Shown here: in pieces, positions 1 through 12,026 of the stretch | Position numbering within the stretch: the stretch's first letter is position 1 | How the letters are laid out: each line of letters begins with the position of its first letter | NCBI GenBank assembly: GCA_964017145.1 | Contig: OZ024841.1 | Location: forward strand, 3,410,001 to 3,474,000 | DNA: 64,000 nt | Source: Agrocybe praecox | Taxonomy: Eukaryota; Basidiomycota; Agaricomycetes; Agaricales; Agrocybaceae | Direction: 5' to 3' | Program-made: the position numbers and the translations under genes | Notes under the pieces: model-generated | Databases searched by the model: none | Told to the model about the DNA's origin: nothing | The model's input: only the letters and a program-made list of their open reading frames with translations

Positions 1-1365
1 AAGAAAGAAAGGAACGTACCACGACAACATCCTCACGAATCACCATATCCATGCGACGGCATAAGTTGAGAAATTTTGATGACCGATGCGGATGCTACTC
101 TGCCCCCGTTCCGCCCACCTCCACCTCGTACTTCTCCAAGGCCTCTCATCGTTGTCAATCGCCCCACACAAGCGCGCATCGTACACCTAAGGCGCCGAAC
201 GTTTCCTACCCGCTGTACTCATGTTGTTGCTTTCTCTGCTCTCGATATCTTGCTCTCCAGGTTCATCGCACCTCGAGGTGGTGGCAGGGTATAATGGTAC
301 GGCGTGTGGTGCCAAATTGGGTACTTCAGATCGTCGTATTTGGTGCTCCTTCCACGACCTCGCGCAGGTTCGGATGGCAAAGCTGGCCCCATATGCATTA
401 TTGAGGTATGTGGTACGTAAACTGCATCTTCTTGACGAATGGTGCTGGTGATGAGGTGGATGGAAGGGGACAGAATTGGGTGGTGGTGACTGCTATCATT
501 GAATATATAAATATGAATAGCGAGGAAAATAGTGAGAGTAAAACATACGTCTTCTTATTCCGAACCACTCCTAAAGCAATATCTCGCATGAAACGTATCC
601 TCCCATCGACGACAGGATTGATGGGAGCATCCTGATTTGCGTAGTCTTGAGCTCGCTCGCCGATATCAGAATGAATTCATTTGGGCCAGCTGCGTTCTCG
701 CCAACATGGTGAGTTGTGAATTCAGAGAAGTGAGTTGATCCCGGGAGATGATGTAGTTTATAGTGTGAGCAGACTAGCAGTGTATTCTTATCTGTGACCT
801 CGCTGTCTCCGAGCCGGGATAATGCTGCAAAGTCACGTCCCAATACACAGTTGCCACCGAGGATGGAGAGTTTGTTGCCGTATGAAGCGCTCGGGCGCGT
901 TAGAGATCTGTCCAATTCGTTCGCGCTCCCTCCGGCACCTTTACATTGCAACTCTCATAGCTTTCATCTCCAGTCTCCTCCAAGTCCATTCGTGGCCTGA
1001 ACTAACAAAAGAACGATGACAGGGCGTACTTGTTTCGACGGATGTAGTACTTTGTAATTTCTGTGATTGCTGGATGACCTGACGCATGTGGGGCTAGAGC
1101 ACTTCGGGCACGGCTACATTGCTTCAGGAATTGAGCGCGTCGGTGCATGTTGAGAAGCAAAGCTGAAAAACGACGTAAAGTTGGATGCAAACATCGATGT
1201 ATAGAATAAACGTACTGGTAGTAGCTAGCGAAAGATCACATGACCGAACCGGTTACTGGTTTAACCGGCTGAGAACTTTGATCCGGGCACTTAACTGTGA
1301 CAAGATCAAAAACAGGACACGCGCAATATAAGAACTCGTCCTCTTAGGAGGACTCGTAACATATT
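1..1365. other. 5' flank, no recognisable gene
   Basis: I find no protein family, splice-consistent gene model or terminal repeat here. The longest open stretch is on the minus strand at 571-951 (126 codons); its composition is protein-like but I do not recognise it and can place no convincing start or neighbouring exon. The right-hand limit is where Copia-A gag homology begins abruptly, so this may be the sequence joined to the truncated retrotransposon. Confidence 0.4.
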
Positions 1366-4300
1366 ATGGGAAGTGTTGTATCCGATGAAGATTTTGTCAT
1401 GATCTTGCTTACCTCACTCCCGGAATCTTGGGAAAATTATGCCTCATCTTTTCTCGGATCCAGCGGCAACCGGCCAACTGTCAAATCGCAGGAATTAGTG
1501 GGAATTTTAATGGAAGAATTTCGACGAAGGAAGGAAAAGGGTGGTGAATCTGTGGGAGGAACATCACTTCAAGCTCGAGGGAATAATGGTGGTCGGAATT
1601 ATAGTGGAGGAAAGGGATCTGGGAAATCGGATGGTGGGGATAAGGAAAAGGAGTGTTATAACTGTCACAAGAAGGGACACATTTCGAAGGAATGTTGGGC
1701 GAAGGGAGGTGGACGCGAGGGACAGGGACCGAAGGGAAGGAAGGGAACACACAGATCGGGTCGAACAAATCAGGCACGGGACAATATAAATAGCACACTT
1801 AATGATGTCGCATACATGGCTTATTCCGTCGCAAATTCGACTCAAGTTTCCAAGTATGACTGGTTTCTGGACTCGGCCTCGACATCACACATCTGCACCA
1901 TACGTGAGGCATTTACCGAATATCATCCCCTCACAAATTCCACTATCCGAGGCATCGGAACGGCACCAGCAGTCGCTTTAGGACGCGGAACTATTTTTAT
2001 CAACTTTGACATCAACGGCAAAATTATCACGCATCAACTCAACAATGTTTTGCACGTCCCGGAAGCCGAAAATTGTCTCCTTTCCCTAGGTCGCTTTGAT
2101 GAAGGTGGAGGTCATGTATTCTTCAAAGACAGGAAGTGTACGCTATACGAAAAAAAGGGAAATATCGTAGGAACGGGCATAAAGCAAGGTGGTCTATTTT
2201 TACTCAGTGCTCGGGCTCAAATTCCAACTCAAGAGCGAGCTAATATTGCTGCATCGAAGAACCTCACTTGGGACCAATGGCATCGTCGTTTTGGGCACGT
2301 CTCCATCACAACACTTCAGCGCTTAGAACGCCAGAATCTCGTCATGGGTTTCTCAGTGGATCTGACATCAATTCCATCAAATACATGTGAAGCTTGCATT
2401 CAAGCAAAGCTATCACACAAATCCTTTCCATCTGAGGCCCAAAATCGTTCGGAGACTGCAGGCGAGTGTATAATGGGCGACGTATGGGGTCCTATAGGCG
2501 TCAAATCAATTGGAGGATTTTATTATTTTATTACTTTCCTCGACGACGCAAAAAGATTCAACACAGTTCTATTTTTACGTGACAAGAAAGAAGCAGCAGA
2601 TCGCATTGAGCAGCATGCTGAGAAGATTAAGCAGCAATTTGGGAAGTATCCGAGGTACATGCGGTTCGATAACGGGAAGGAACTCGTCAATCAACGAATT
2701 AAATCTTGGGCTGCAAAGAATGGGATCGAAATCGAGACTACGGCACCTTATTCACCATCTCAAAACGGTGTTGCGGAGCAATATAATCGCACATTATTGG
2801 AGCTGGCTAGGGCGATGCTTATTTCAAGAAATCTACCTTCTTATCTCTGGGATGAAGCGGTCTCATATTCAAATTTTATTCGCAACAGAGTACCTACAAG
2901 AGCACTCGAAAATATGACACCTTACGAAGGATGGCACTCCAAGAAACCAGATGTCTCAAATCTTCGGGAATTTGGCTGTGATGTCTGGGTACTTGATGAA
3001 TCGAAGAAGACGAAGCTACATCCACGGTCGAAGAAAATGGTCTTTGTAGGATTCAATGAAGGCTCGAAAAGTGTTCGTTACTATGATCCCAAGCAAAGGA
3101 ACATCAAAACCTCTCGAAATGTCGCTTTTAACGAAAACGAAGAGCCCAAAGAAGTGGATATTCCGGGTTTGCCGTCTGAGGGGGAGCATAATACAGTACC
3201 AGCCGCGCAAACTTCCCCAGAATTAAATTCAACGGCACCGAACACTTCTGAGACGACCAATACACAACCAGAGCACTCAAACGACAACCCAACACAAAAA
3301 ATAGTTGCCAAATCGACCCCAGAACCACTTAGACGATCTACACGATCTACACAGCCTATAGATTACAAGCTAGCTGGAAATCCCGACGCTCGAAAGCCAT
3401 CTTCAAGATTTAATTCTACATTATCTACACCATCTGATCCTACTCGATCGACTGAATCCTCGCGCGCTAAGTCAATTCAAAACGAACGAGCGAATCTTGC
3501 AGTAGCTCAGCTATGGGAGACGTTATTAGAAGAAGCGGAGCTTTCATATTCAGCCCAAGAACCTGACACGCCTCGGACACCCGAAGAAGCGCTAAATGGA
3601 CCGGAAGGGAAGGAGTGGAAGGATGCTATGGACGAAGAATATTCAACATTGGTTAGGATGGGAACTTGGAAGAAAGGGAAATTACCAGAGGGTCGAAAGG
3701 TTGTTGGATGTAGATGGGTCTTCACCAAAAAGCGAGACGAACACGGCAAGGTCATTAAATTCAAGGCTCGACTCGTCGTCCAAGGATTTTCTCAAAAACC
3801 AGGAGTGGACTATAACGAAGACGGAACCTTTTTGCCAGTCATGCGATTCGAAACATTACGCACATTACTCGCCTTCGCCGCGGTTCATAATTTAAAATTA
3901 CGACAATTCGATATTAAAGGTGCCTATCTACACGGAAATTTAGAAGAAGAAATATATATGGCCCAACCACCTTTCTTTGACGACGGTACAGGAGAAGTCT
4001 GCATACTACTACGGTCGCTAGGGCTGCCACCCGACCCGTCACGGGTCACGGCCGTGAGCTCACGCTATGTTGACGGTAGACGGGCCGTGAATGCACGGCC
4101 GTCTGTTGGGCAGAGAACAGGCTGGCCGGGTCGGGTACGTGTTTTTCACGGCCGGCCACGGTAAGACGGGTATAATTCAAGAAAAATAAAATTGTATAGC
4201 GTAGATCAAACGTAGATACAATGTAGACATACATTTATTTGTAACTATGTCTGATAAATGCATAAAGGAAGAGCTGCACATATATTGGCCCTCGATATTT

Positions 4301-5797
4301 GAATTTTAACGAACTCTGAATACGTGACTCGAGTGTGACGGCTAATTTAATCTCCGATATGGTCGAAATATTATTGAATCAAGTCGATTTCTTAAACAAT
4401 TCATGTGCCTAACGGGAAGACAAATATATTTCTAGTAGTATATACAAGAAATAATACATAAGTAACGAAATTTATCGATATGTAATGTTATAGAGACCAC
4501 CCGTCTGACGGCCCGTGACGGCCGTGTTTTGACGGCTTGGGGACGGGTCATATTTGGTGTTCGACGGGACGGCTCTGTCTGTTGTTCGTTGCTCGACGGG
4601 TCGGTACCGTGACCCGTGTCACGGCACCCGTGAGCCGTCTGAGACGGGGTCGGTTGGCAGCCCTAACGGTCGCTTTACGGTCTCAAGCAAGCAGGGAACG
4701 TCTGGAACCACGAACTTACTCGAGCATTGAAAGAACTCGGATTTACGCAACTCAAAACCGACTATTGCTGTTTTATTCGAGGTTCCGGGGACGAATTCAC
4801 AATATTACTCGTATGGGTGGATGATTTTCTTGCTATATCTACTTCGGACGAATTAAACGATCGCGTAGAACAAGAGCTTGCGACGAAATTCGATGTTAAA
4901 TCGCTCGGACGACCTTCAATGCTATTGGGCGCCAAAATCGAACAAGGAAATCATATTATTACTCTATCTCAAGCCCATTACATCGACAAAATTCTAGATA
5001 AATTTGGCAAGCAGAATGCGAGCCCAGTATCGACTCCAATGGACCCTAACGTCAAGCTGGACGACGAAGACTCACTGGAAGAGGGAACTAATGCTGAGGG
5101 GGAGCAGGATTTGAGGGGGAGTTATGGTTATGCAACTATCATTGGCTCACTTATGTTTCCGACACTTGTAGGGCGACCTGATATCGTCTACGCCGTCAAC
5201 AGACTCGCACAATTCACGCAAAACCCGAAACAAAAACATTGGACGGCCGTGAAACATGTCCTTCGATATCTTAAAGGCACTCGAAATCACAAACTCACCT
5301 ACGGCGGCTCGGACCATTTATTAAGTAACGAGCTGAATTTTTATTGCGACGCTGACTGGGCTTCTGAGGGCGATAGGAAATCGATTAGTGGATATGTTGT
5401 CATGATCGCAGGAGGTGCGGTCGCTTGGAGCTCAAAGAAACAAAGCACAGTCGCGTTATCTACAGGAGAAGCCGAGTACATCGCCGCAACACATGTCGCA
5501 AAGCAAGTACTTTGGCACCGTTCGCTTTTGCGCGAACTCGAATTTCCTCTACCTGACACATCAACAATTTTTTCGGACAATCAAGCTGCACTTGCAATTG
5601 CTCGACACCCGGAGTTTCATGCTCGAACGAAACACATCGACATCGCATATCATTTTTTGCGAGACTTAGTCGAAAACGGGACAATGGACATGATATACAT
5701 TAATACAGAGTTTAATTTGGCGGACCTATTTACGAAGGGGCTTCCCCGCATCGCTCACCAAAATTTCACTGAAGAAATCGGCGTTCTGGGCGACTAA
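1366..5797 (+). pseudogene. Copia-A gag-pol, split by a MITE
   Basis: Single-frame gag-pol polyprotein. From the residual N-terminus: end of gag, a CCHC zinc knuckle (about residues 97-110, CYNCHKKGHISKEC), a retroviral-type aspartic protease with the variant active site WFLDSAS (about 166-172, DSA instead of DSG), the GAG-pre-integrase HHCC region, integrase with FDNGKE and the catalytic Glu in NGVAEQYN, then RT starting near GCRWVFTKK. The frame leaves pol at 4018, reads into the MITE and stops at 4164. The rest of RT (VWVDDF at the catalytic site) and RNase H resume at 4674 and end at 5797. Dropping the MITE and one 8-bp duplication rejoins the two parts in frame, so pol was open when the MITE landed. 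The element cannot move by itself: no 5' LTR and a truncated gag. Confidence 0.9.
4019..4665. mobile_element. hAT-type MITE in Copia-A pol
   Basis: A 647-bp non-autonomous DNA transposon. Both ends read TAGGGCTGCCA inward and the insertion is flanked by a perfect 8-bp duplication ACGGTCGC (4011-4018 and 4666-4673). 8-bp duplications with TA-G-G type ends are typical of the hAT superfamily. The ends are GC-rich and packed with copies of ACGGGTC/GACGGC-type motifs on both strands (possible subterminal transposase sites), whereas the middle (about 4170-4500) is AT-rich. No coding capacity. Confidence 0.88.
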
Positions 5798-5804
5798 GGG
5801 GGAG

Positions 5805-6043
5805 TGTTGGAATCGATGATGCGATTACCTGAATAGGTAGTCGCCCGTCTCTAGGTTATATATTCATACTACTCAAAGTTTCTTCATTATCTTAGTATAC
5901 TTTCTTATCTTTTATCTTAGCCTTAGAACCTGATAGAACCTGACAGACTATTCCATAGAATTCTACATACACATGTATATAAGAGCTCAAAAGAGCGAAG
6001 TTGAATATATAACTTTACTACCCACTGCGCTACATTCTCAACA
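5805..6043 (+). repeat. Copia-A 3' LTR
   Basis: 239 bp, TGTTGG...CAACA, preceded by a polypurine tract and followed by TAATGGTATCA. A TATATAAG box at about 5977 is a plausible promoter element of the LTR. The 8 nt TGGTATCA after the LTR equal the start of the common initiator-tRNA primer binding site, although such a site is expected after a 5', not a 3', LTR. Confidence 0.8.
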
Positions 6044-6059
6044 TAATGGTATCATAAAC

Positions 6060-7165
6060 GCGATAGCAGGTGCAGGCGAATGGAGAAATAGATGAAGAAG
6101 GACGACGACGAACAACGCACGCGAAAACCACACGTTCAGGAGAGCGAAGACGATGCATGAGTGAGGTGAACATGGAAATGACACAGGAAAATGGACAATA
6201 TGACATATGGGATGGATGTGTACGAGAACAGATAGAGGAAGAGGAAGAGAAAGGGGGAGAAAAAAGCCCGATAAGTGGAGGCAAGGAGAAGAGCCACGGA
6301 GAGAGGAGATTGAGAAAAAATATATCGCAGAAGGGAAAGACGAGCAACAAAGACGCATAGACAAGAGGAAAACGACGAAAGGAGGAAGCGGGCCGGAAGT
6401 TGGACGATGGAAGGGATACTAATTGACCGGGGTGGGTGGAATAAACAACGACACACCATATCGACCGAGAGTAGGAAGGGACCAGGCACGAACAGAAGCA
6501 GCACACCTGGAATTTCACCGACCGGCGTGAACGATGCGAGCGAAAGACGCACCCCGAACTTTTTTGATCCGAAAAACCCGATATGACATCGCGTATGTTC
6601 GTCATTATCCTTCCTCTCCCGCGAATCTTTTCTTCAAGTTTCGTTCGTGGCATTGCTGATTTCTAAATTTTACGCGTCCAGTTGCTGCAAGGCGGTTTCA
6701 TTGGGGAAATCAATGATCGGAGGACGTACATGATGGCAAACAGCGTATTGGAATTGAGGATAACATTGTTTATAACGAGGAATGTACACACTGCGTTCGT
6801 ATGGCTTTTTGGTACGTGTCGTCCTTCGCTCTCTGCACGCTGATCTGTTACAAATTTTAGAGATGGCAACCCCTTCTCCGTCTTTGCCTCTCCCTCTCCT
6901 GCCTCTGCGTTCAAAGTTTCCATCTCATGGGCCTACTTCCGCTTACTGACGTCCTTTTCCATCGATCATGCATTGTCATTCCATTCTCTCTCTGTTGTTC
7001 TCTCTTCCCCTACAGTAAATGATGTGCGCTTCCTATCTTGCCTTCTGTCTCTCGAACTCTCGGCACCACTTCGACATCTGAAGTACTGAATGATACACGT
7101 CCGTAGAGCCATTGGAGAAGGTGGTGGAAAGATTCGAAGGACGAACATGAAACAAACCGAACTCA
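6060..7165. repeat. Interspersed repeat family A, segment 1
   Basis: Strand-skewed sequence: purine-rich on the plus strand to about 6480, then a block containing TTTTGATCC...GATATGACATCGCGTATGTTCG, then pyrimidine-rich sequence. The block at 6557-6660 matches 22030-22110 and 27800-27890, and 6790-6930 matches 28030-28170. The long frames here (for example 207 codons on the minus strand at 6030-6653) are compositional and differ between copies, so I do not call genes. Copia-A inserted at its left edge. Confidence 0.6.
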
Positions 7166-7189
7166 AATCGAATAGAAGGAAATATTCTT

Positions 7190-7680
7190 AGTGACTCACA
7201 GCGTATACACACTGCGTGTTTGTACTGTTATGTCTTGCCCATCGCTTGCTCTTATCACATTCCTCGACCGTGCTACCAATCACCAACCCCCTCGGTTCTT
7301 TTCCCTCTGTCTCCAATCTCCAAGTCCATCGGTTTTTCCGTCCTTCTCTCGCTCTCTCCGCATTTCAAAACCTCACCACCCCATCGTACCACTGACGAGC
7401 TGATAACATGTACGAATTGCCACGAGTAATCAGAAATAGACGAATACATGCTCAAAATATGCTGCCTCGAATTGAGGCTATGGCTGTGTTATCTCAAATA
7501 CTTTTCCTTTTGTCCTCGCGCCTCCCAATTCCAGCCTGTTTCTCTTGGTATGTTCACTTTTTCCCCTCTCTTTTTCCATTCTGCCGCGCGTTTTTCTTTC
7601 CTTTTCCCTCCCATCATCACTTCACGTCCGTTTTCATCCCCCCGTTAACAATGTATCGAAGGTGACTGGTTGACCTACCG
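7190..7680. repeat. Interspersed repeat family A, segment 2
   Basis: Pyrimidine-rich block that aligns with 28855-29060: both begin near a GTGTATGCATTGCGT/GTATACACACTGCGT motif and end near TTAACTATCAGTCGAAGGTGGCCTG / TTAACAATGTATCGAAGGTGACTGG. No gene evidence. Confidence 0.5.
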
Positions 7681-9329
7681 TTACCCCTCGCATCAGCAAA
7701 ATGCCGGGCTTCATATAAACCCCCGGAATACAGTACAATCTATCAAAAGGTTTAACAAACCTCACAACCTTTGTAGCTAGGTTGGAATGTGCATCGGATC
7801 AAACGTGACCGATACAATGTCTGGAATGTTTTCAATGTATACGGTGCTGTCTATGGTTAGAAACGTATGGAATTAGTTCGAATTTCAGGTAATCGATTGC
7901 TACAAGGCCACAACCTTCTGACCTTTGTACTCAATTCTGTTTATATGTCATCATTTCTCTTTGGAGAACTGATGTGAACGAGAGGCCGTTCTTGTTCCAT
8001 GTGTCTCATATATATCAGACAGAAAAAATACAAAAATATAAATAATTCGTGTTATTTACTACATAGCAGGACAGCACAGCATAAGGATTCAAGGTGAAGC
8101 GGCATAGCAGGTCGCAGACACCATATGGCATAGAGTATCAAGTACTGTATTCATAATCAACGTTAGATTTTTCTGAAAAGCACATTTCGCAGATAAAAAC
8201 TTACATTCTCGACGGGATTGGTGACTTGACAGGAAAAGCGGCTGGAATAGGGGGTCAAGATAAACAGAATACCGAGGAGGATGATAAAATCTCACGTTTT
8301 CGCCATTCCAGAGTCATTGTGCTGTTTTTAATGCCTATATGCGCAATGAAATGAAAAAGGCCGACTTAACCTTGGTATCTATGCGGTGAAGAGCATGAAA
8401 AATAGCATACCTGACGCATATATGAGCCTAGGAAGAGCATATATGATGGAAGAAGTCTTAGTCTCCTCGTCTCGTGGATGTATCTGTGGAAAATGAGAAA
8501 CCTCCATTAGAAAAGCGCATATATGCGCTCAAAGTGATAAAGAGTGAGATACTTACCCTTGAATTTCCACATAGAGGGTCAATAAAAGACAAACAACCCT
8601 CATTCTGCGTCTTCCTGACTGCAGTAACTAAGAGGCTTCAAACGAAGACTACTGAGGTGGCTCGTATGTGATAGACGGTAATGAACACACCATTGTTCAC
8701 TACAGTTTGAGCCAGCGTGAGGGAGCTGAAAAAAGTAGGAAGAAGGACACTATGACAGGGAGCAGAAAGACGGTTGAGGTGGTGGTTCAAAAGAAAGAGC
8801 AGGAGCATCATTTTGATGGGACGTTCGGATCGGACAGTTCGAACTTTGATGAATGGAGCCGGCGATTTCGGCACAGATCATATGACTGTCGTACTTAGAC
8901 AAAATTCAACACAAGTCTCAAAGCCATCATTGTGATTATCGGCTGAATGAAGGTACCACTGTCAGGTAATTACTATCAGAGCTACATATCAGGGATAGAC
9001 GACGTAATTACAAGTCTTTTTGACCTTCTGAGACCAAACACACTGGGCCCGCTAGACCTGCTGCGCCTGGTCGGCATCACGAACTGGTAAAATAGTCCGG
9101 ATCAATCGCAATGAATTGGGCAGATATTTCAACGCCTGTTGCAACCTCTAGGAAATATTCTAACCTGATTCCATGACCACAGAAATATTTCATGTGTTTA
9201 AAATATCACGGAAGAGTTGTTCAGCGTTGTGTGCCCCTCAGAATGATTCCATCCATTGAGAATCCTGATGAAATGTGTTGCAATACATTCTGATAGCTGG
9301 AATACGTTGCAACATTTCAGGCATTTTGC
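7681..9329. other. Intergenic, nothing assigned
   Basis: About 1.65 kb with no recognisable protein domain, terminal repeat or RNA gene. On the minus strand between about 8650 and 8060 there are several well-formed splice-like signals (GTAAGTATC...CACAG, GTATGC, GTGAGA, GTAAGT) around very short open stretches; this could be a small multi-exon gene or chance. I could not build a protein I trust. Confidence 0.35.
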
Positions 9330-9960
9330 TGATGCCGCCTCTCTACATGCCATCTCGCCTCGCACCTCTTTTTCTCTTTTCTCTCGCTTTCCGTCTCTAG
9401 AGCTCTCAAATCCCAGGTCTCGGCGCATGTTATTCCCCGCTCCCTCCCTTCTCTTTACATTCTATTCCATTCGCACCTATCCTCATTATGTTGGCTTCGA
9501 TCTCTTCTCCGCTTGCATCCATTTTCCATTCTCTTCAGCCATCTATGCTCCTTCGCCTCACTTGTCTCGTTCTCTTTCTTGTCTCGTTCCTTTCTCGTTA
9601 TATTTCTTCTCTCTCCTTTCCCGTTCTCCTCTGGTCCAGGGCTTTGTTTCTGGTATCTCATGCGTCAACGACAACTACACAGAACCTTATATATGCATAT
9701 TAAATTATCTTGGCCTCATCATCAATAGCATTGATTAATTCAAACCATCTTGTATGCACACACATACGGAAAACGCCAGAATGTAAATATCCATATAGTA
9801 AAAATACGAAAACATGTTTTGACAAACATGTTTGGATTATAACAAACTAGTGAATGAGAAAATGACGAGTGGAACACTGACGGGGAATGCTACGTGACGC
9901 GACGACGACAATGGGAGAGAAAAAAAGGTACGGTAACAAAGGGCATGACGTGAAAGGGTG
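9330..9960. repeat. Interspersed repeat family A, segment 3
   Basis: Aligns with 29060-29120 plus 29968-30370: shared landmarks are the GAGCTCTCA...pyrimidine run, the AT-rich stretch with AAAAATACAAAA and the sequence GAATGAGAAAATGACRAGTGG (9853 and 30333). The segment lacks the 839-bp element present in the 29-kb copy and so represents the empty site. No gene evidence; the region to 10300 likewise shows none. Confidence 0.6.
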
Positions 9961-10300
9961 CGGAAAATGTTATTAATAGAAGGCAAGCAACACACAGTAT
10001 AGAAATAGAAGGGACGGAGAAAGGATGGAAGAACGAAGGTAAGAGGTAACATCATGAATCTGCATACTGACTATTAGTAAATATTTGGTTAAATATGAAC
10101 AAATGGCATTACAATTACCTTTAGCCGTCTCATGCAGCACGGAGATCATCATCCAACCCAGCGCCGACTCGATCAAGGTAAGTAGTCATTGCTTGACGTG
10201 CCCGACGGCTGAGTTGGGGGAACATCATTGACATCTTTGCAAAACATTTAGTTCTGCAGAGATCAACAAGTACAGGAAACCTAGCTGCCAGTGGAAGCAT

Positions 10301-11681
10301 CTAAGGAAGACTTTTCAGTAAGTCCCTGTAATTGAACCACTGTTGGTCTGGTCTGAGTTTCCATTGTGTAGATTCCAGAGCAGATTGCACCGGGAAGATC
10401 ACCCATTCATCCACATTGATGAGCTTTGCATATGGAACTAAATTGGCACGTATGTTGAAGTCGCGGCTGTGACCAACAAGAACAAGTTTGTTTGACAGGT
10501 CGTGTGATGATGTTCGCCTATGCCACTTCCAGGGACATGTCCGTTGTTTTTTCCTATCAATCCAATGTAATTTAATGTGTGATTCAGCCTCTAGGTTTGT
10601 AAGTGAAGCATCAACCAGAAAGGTAAGACAATGGACTGTCGCTTTGGATATTATGAGTGACTTGTCCTCATCACTGAGGGGGATCAACAATGTGTCATGA
10701 AGGTTGATGCGATAAAAGAGTAATCTTAGGCCTTTATGCAGAACAAAAATTTCAGGCAGATCTGGTAGCTGAAGCTGCTTTGTAGCAAAGATGTAATGCA
10801 TTTCCCAATCATTGCTGTATCGGTTGTGAAGTTCAGAGAAGACCAACTTGTAAAATTTTAGAGCATGATTGTGATAGGTGCCTGATGCAAGATGCCCGTC
10901 ACCCTCCTAAAGAAAGAAAGCCATGTAAATATTTAGCTTCCTATACAAATCAATATGTAGAAGTTCTTACAAGATTGAACATAATTCTAAACAGATCACG
11001 AAGAAATTCATTTTCCACATTTTCCCAACGCTGCTGTTGAAAAAGACTTTTGCAGTAAAACTCCATGGGGAAATTGGTCACAGCATTAAAAAATGCTGCA
11101 TAACTGGGTTTAAACCAATCAGATCTAGGAATACGCAGCTCAAAAGGCCTGATTATAGAGGTGTCTTCGATATCCCACGCAAACGGCCAGGTTATAGGGG
11201 TGTCTTCTGCATCAGATGGGCATCGTGAGCCATTGTATTCTAGCAGTACAATATGATCAGGATAATAGTATATTTTTCTGAGATGATGAAAGTTCTGACC
11301 TGAGAATATCTCCATTAATCGAACAAGATGCCACGCATGTGTCTCTGCTCTGTTTTTCGCTTGGTCTTTTGACCTGTGTGCATCAAATAAAAAGTCTCCA
11401 AAGGACTTGTGAAGCAGAACTGCTTCTTGATGTGCAGGGAGATTTGATTGTGCAACAATCTGTATCCGTACAATGGCCGTTAGATCGGACAACGCAACTT
11501 CTGTTGTCCCGTCCTCGAGATTGAGATATACATCAATGGCTGAGGGAGTGATCTCATCATATAAGGCAAGGAATGCCATTATATCTGCAGAGAGCGATCG
11601 ATCTTCTGTGATATTCAATAAGTGCATATAAAGAGCATCGAGCTCAGAGAAAGGCAGGTCCTGGAAAGGAGGGTGGAGGCC
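10301..11681 (-). pseudogene. NACHT NLR gene, 3' half (cut off by Copia-B)
   Basis: C-terminal part of a fungal STAND/NLR-type NTPase. Reading starts in the sequence that, without Copia-B, continues the NACHT domain at 18273; it runs through PFQDLPFSELDALY, the characteristic LHKSFGDFLFD block found after fungal NACHT domains, and on to a stop at 10301-10303. A 64-nt GT-AG intron (10907-10970) joins the two open stretches (10950-11627 and 10301-10906). No WD40, ankyrin or TPR repeats are visible; the C-terminus is an undefined region of about 330 residues. Since promoter and NTPase half lie 6.6 kb away across the retrotransposon, this half is not expected to be expressed normally. Confidence 0.75.
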
Positions 11682-11686
11682 AAGAA

Positions 11687-12026
11687 TGTTGAACGACTAA
11701 GTCATGCACACACGTGCAACGTGGCTGTGTGATATATTATTAGTCGGACTTTACTTATATAGAAAGTAACATAGTAACGTAGTCACGTAGTCACACGACT
11801 AAAGTGTATATAAGAGCGACGCTAAACGCTCTGTAAAATCAAGCGGTTTACAACCCACTTAAGTAGCTACAACCTAAGTAACACGACCCACAAGGTAGGT
11901 ATTAAGTCGCTCGTCCCTCTCACTGCGTACATAGTAGTATAGACATAATGCAAGGACTTGAGGTGTTGTTCGTGCTGACATACATGTCGCTGAACACACT
12001 CGCCTTGGCATACTTGCTGCTCAACA
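11687..12026 (+). repeat. Copia-B 5' LTR
   Basis: 340 bp beginning TGTTGAAC and ending GCTCAACA. Contains a TATATAAGAGCG box (about 11815) that is a plausible RNA polymerase II TATA element. Differs from the 3' LTR at three positions. Confidence 0.95.

Larger units (their letters stand above)
1366..6043 (+). mobile_element. Copia-A: 5'-truncated Ty1/Copia LTR retrotransposon
   Basis: The unit runs from the middle of gag through protease, integrase, reverse transcriptase and RNase H to a polypurine tract (about 5796-5804) and a 239-bp 3' LTR at 5805-6043 (starts TGTTGG, ends CAACA). The 5' LTR and first half of gag are missing: homology starts abruptly at 1366, directly after an in-frame stop, at the gag sequence around SDEDFVMILL. 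The order PR-IN-RT-RH is diagnostic of Copia. A 647-bp hAT-type MITE sits in the RT domain. A target duplication cannot be assessed because the 5' end is lost. Confidence 0.9.

Noticed and set aside
571..951. Minus-strand ORF of 126 codons
   Set aside because: Protein-like composition but no family, start context or neighbouring exon I can support.
6030..6653. 207-codon minus-strand ORF, and similar long frames at 20803-21551, 26423-27197 and 27210-27812
   Set aside because: They lie in repeat A, are driven by one-sided purine/pyrimidine composition (Ser/Phe/Leu/Pro/Cys-rich), show no domain, and the frames are not kept between repeat copies.
8060..8650. Possible small multi-exon minus-strand gene
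   Set aside because: Several good splice-like signals, but the exons are tiny and no continuous protein with recognisable features results.
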